From assembly GCA_021295715.1 (NCBI GenBank), contig JAGWBV010000002.1, positions 71,261 through 124,496 on the forward strand: DNA of 53,236 nucleotides. The letters run 5' to 3'. Every line of letters starts with the position of its first letter. Position 1 is the stretch's first letter. A program made the translations under genes and the position numbers. The DNA is from Candidatus Poribacteria bacterium (GTDB taxonomy: Bacteria > Poribacteria > WGA-4E > WGA-3G). The notes under the pieces are model-generated. The model searched no databases. It saw nothing but the letters and a program-made list of their open reading frames with translations, and was not told where the DNA came from. Positions 52,135 through 53,236 of the stretch are shown here, in pieces.

Positions 52135-52656
52135 CTAAAAATAGGCATGTATACCCATTCCTACAAAAACACCCGCGAGACCTTTAGATTGTGAGGCGGT
52201 TTTTTCCCTACCAAATCCTTGCCCGACTTCCACGTTCAAACCGAGCGGAATACCGCCGAGTGAGAACACAAGTTCACCTCCAAAAGCGAGTCCACCGCCT
52301 AACGTCGTGGTAAGAACATCCTGTTCCTCTTTATATTGCCACCCTCCTTCTAAGGTGAAATAGAGTCGTGATGTATGCCACCTGCCTTGGTGCTCAAATA
52401 TAGCGTATGAGATGCCACCTCCGAACATGTGGTCGCTATCCTGATCCTTGAGAATAAAACGTCCAACGGTTTGAAAGTATATGGGGGCGAGCCCGGTGTA
52501 GCGAAAACTAATTCCACCAAATTCAGAGGTAGCCCCCTGAAGTCCGATACCAAATGTCGAGTCACTCGTGAGGAATTTGTCTTGCTGCACACCGTTTTGA
52601 GCAGGGTCGTTTTTCCCGATAAGGATATAGGTCAGACAGAAAATTGTGCGTGTCAT
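52135..52656 (-). CDS. Predicted outer-membrane beta-barrel protein
   Basis: 173 residues; AGGAGT lies 8 bases before the ATG. Alternating strands with aromatic girdle residues (FGIGLQGATSEFGGISFRYT; LYFTLEGGWQYKEEQDVLTT; GGGLAFGGELVFSLGG) and a final Tyr-Phe (GIHAYF) fit a small outer-membrane beta-barrel recognised by the BAM machinery. The N terminus (MTRTIFCLTYILIGKNDPAQ) is a poor signal peptide, so the start or export route is unclear. It follows a 26-codon fragment on the minus strand. No family name is certain. Confidence 0.65.
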   Translation of the reverse strand: MTRTIFCLTYILIGKNDPAQNGVQQDKFLTSDSTFGIGLQGATSEFGGISFRYTGLAPIYFQTVGRFILKDQDSDHMFGGGISYAIFEHQGRWHTSRLYFTLEGGWQYKEEQDVLTTTLGGGLAFGGELVFSLGGIPLGLNVEVGQGFGREKTASQSKGLAGVFVGMGIHAYF

Positions 52657-52674
52657 TGTTTTACTCCTTTTTGT

Positions 52675-52755
52675 TTATTGAGCGACCAGTAGTGTCACCC
52701 GATGTGGTTCGGTATCGGAAATCCAGTATTTGTGGAATAGGTTTCGTTTTTTCAT
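52675..52755 (-). pseudogene. 26-codon fragment resembling the tail of the FG-GAP gene upstream
   Basis: GGAGA before an ATG at 52755 and a reading frame MKKRNLFHKYWISDTEPHRV ending TLLVAQ. Its end (TEPHRVTLLVAQ and stop) matches the end of the FG-GAP protein that stops at 52844 (TEPNRVRLMIAR and stop). It looks like a diverged remnant copy of that gene's 3' end, or a short leader peptide for the beta-barrel gene. Confidence 0.45.
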
Positions 52756-52843
52756 TTTTGTTCTCCGTTCGGATTTTCAATAAATTAATACGGGTAAATA
52801 AATCAACAGTGTTAACCTACAGACAAAAATATAACCGATGGAT

Positions 52844-53236
52844 TTATCGGGCAATCATCAATCTCACACGATTCGGTTCAGTTCCCGCAGGCAGTTTCTG
52901 GGCTCCGTGAGCGTCTCGTAGCGTGAAAGGGTAATGCATAAGGATATCCTGTATCCCGTCCTTGTTGAGGTCAACGATCCACGTGTATTCCTCGTCGTTG
53001 GGAATGGCGACCTTCACTTGCTGAGGTTGCCGGGCAAATATTTCTGGTCCCGGTACGCCGACGAAAACAACCATAATCCGCGGGTGATCGGCGATGAGGA
53101 GATCCGAGTAGCCATCGCCAGTAACATCCCCGATGTGTAAGGTTGTATTGAACGCTCGCGGGTAACTCTGCTGAGTTTTCCGACGCTCGTGTGTCGCGCC
53201 TCGAAGCACAACATCCAGTGGCACCCATCCCGGCTC
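52844..53236 (-). CDS. FG-GAP/VCBS beta-propeller protein, C-terminal part (runs off the right edge)
   Basis: 130 residues visible; the frame stays open to the window end, so the start lies outside. FG-GAP/VCBS blades with Asp-rich calcium loops are plain: IGDVTGDGYSDLLIAD and VDLNKDGIQDILMHYP, with a blade edge IMVVFVGVPGP between them. It ends LPAGTEPNRVRLMIAR. A 26-codon fragment just downstream repeats this ending. The protein is likely secreted and calcium-bound like the FG-GAP gene at the left edge, but the two need not be related as neighbours. Confidence 0.75.
   Translation of the reverse strand, partial: EPGWVPLDVVLRGATHERRKTQQSYPRAFNTTLHIGDVTGDGYSDLLIADHPRIMVVFVGVPGPEIFARQPQQVKVAIPNDEEYTWIVDLNKDGIQDILMHYPFTLRDAHGAQKLPAGTEPNRVRLMIAR

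Noticed and set aside
1-53236. rRNA, tRNA, prophage or transposase genes
   Set aside because: I looked for tRNA T-loop patterns, integrases and transposase motifs and saw none, so mobility of the repeats must depend on genes elsewhere.

Overview
This window looks like accessory-rich chromosome of a sponge- or sediment-type uncultured bacterium, most likely a member of Candidatus Poribacteria or a close relative in the PVC/FCB-like world. That placement is an inference from gene content: secreted LamG and PD40 (TolB-type) propeller proteins, two phytanoyl-CoA dioxygenases, a formylglycine-type sulfatase, SUMF1-like and FG-GAP proteins, MlrC, two enolase-superfamily enzymes, five-bladed-propeller glycosidases, and a planctomycete-style MoxR/DUF58/BatA operon. 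There is no rRNA or tRNA to confirm it. Base composition looks mid-GC throughout and starts are mostly preceded by good AAGGAG-type Shine-Dalgarno sites, which let several starts be moved inward.

Layout. 1-2299: minus-strand cluster of a TPR protein, a SUMF1-like protein and the start of an FG-GAP (UnbV-like) protein that leaves the window. 2366-8664: two LamG proteins, a small membrane protein, a predicted PD-(D/E)XK nuclease and a very large LamG-GH67-GH28-like fusion. 8767-11977: divergent Rieske-fusion and enolase-superfamily genes that share a palindromic promoter. 12109-14988: an ECF sigma factor fused through one membrane helix to a large beta-propeller. 15611-21445: three PD40 proteins interleaved with a Cys-rich small secreted peptide and a decaying glycosyltransferase/nucleotidyltransferase pair. 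21554-28468: catabolic genes (propeller glycosidase, MlrC, aldo/keto reductase, PhyH dioxygenase, broken sulfatase). 28931-47646: a long co-directional operon MoxR, DUF58, BatA-like, VWA, a giant DUF4175-like protein, a GH130-like protein, a carboxypeptidase-regulatory-domain protein, a prenyltransferase-fold protein, a repeat-rich secreted protein and a polytopic membrane protein. 47755-53236: a fourth PD40 protein, a galactonate-dehydratase-like enzyme, an S51 peptidase, a second PhyH enzyme, a beta-barrel protein and the tail of another FG-GAP protein.

Main novelty. Six proteins of two unrelated folds (two LamG, four PD40), all with signal peptides, end in the same short tail of the type hydrophobic-x-V-x-P-x(3)-[LQT]-x-T-x-W-[GA]-x-[LIV]-K within the last 20-25 residues. 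The tail is conserved at protein level while its codons differ, so it behaves like a C-terminal sorting or anchoring tag that matches no signal I know (not LPXTG, PEP-CTERM or T9SS). A second theme is a family of GTCAGC/ATCAGC-rich inverted-repeat elements that fill gaps just upstream of ribosome binding sites and have also landed, in frame, inside two large coding regions. Several genes (sulfatase, glycosyltransferase, nucleotidyltransferase) carry frameshifts, either real decay or assembly errors.
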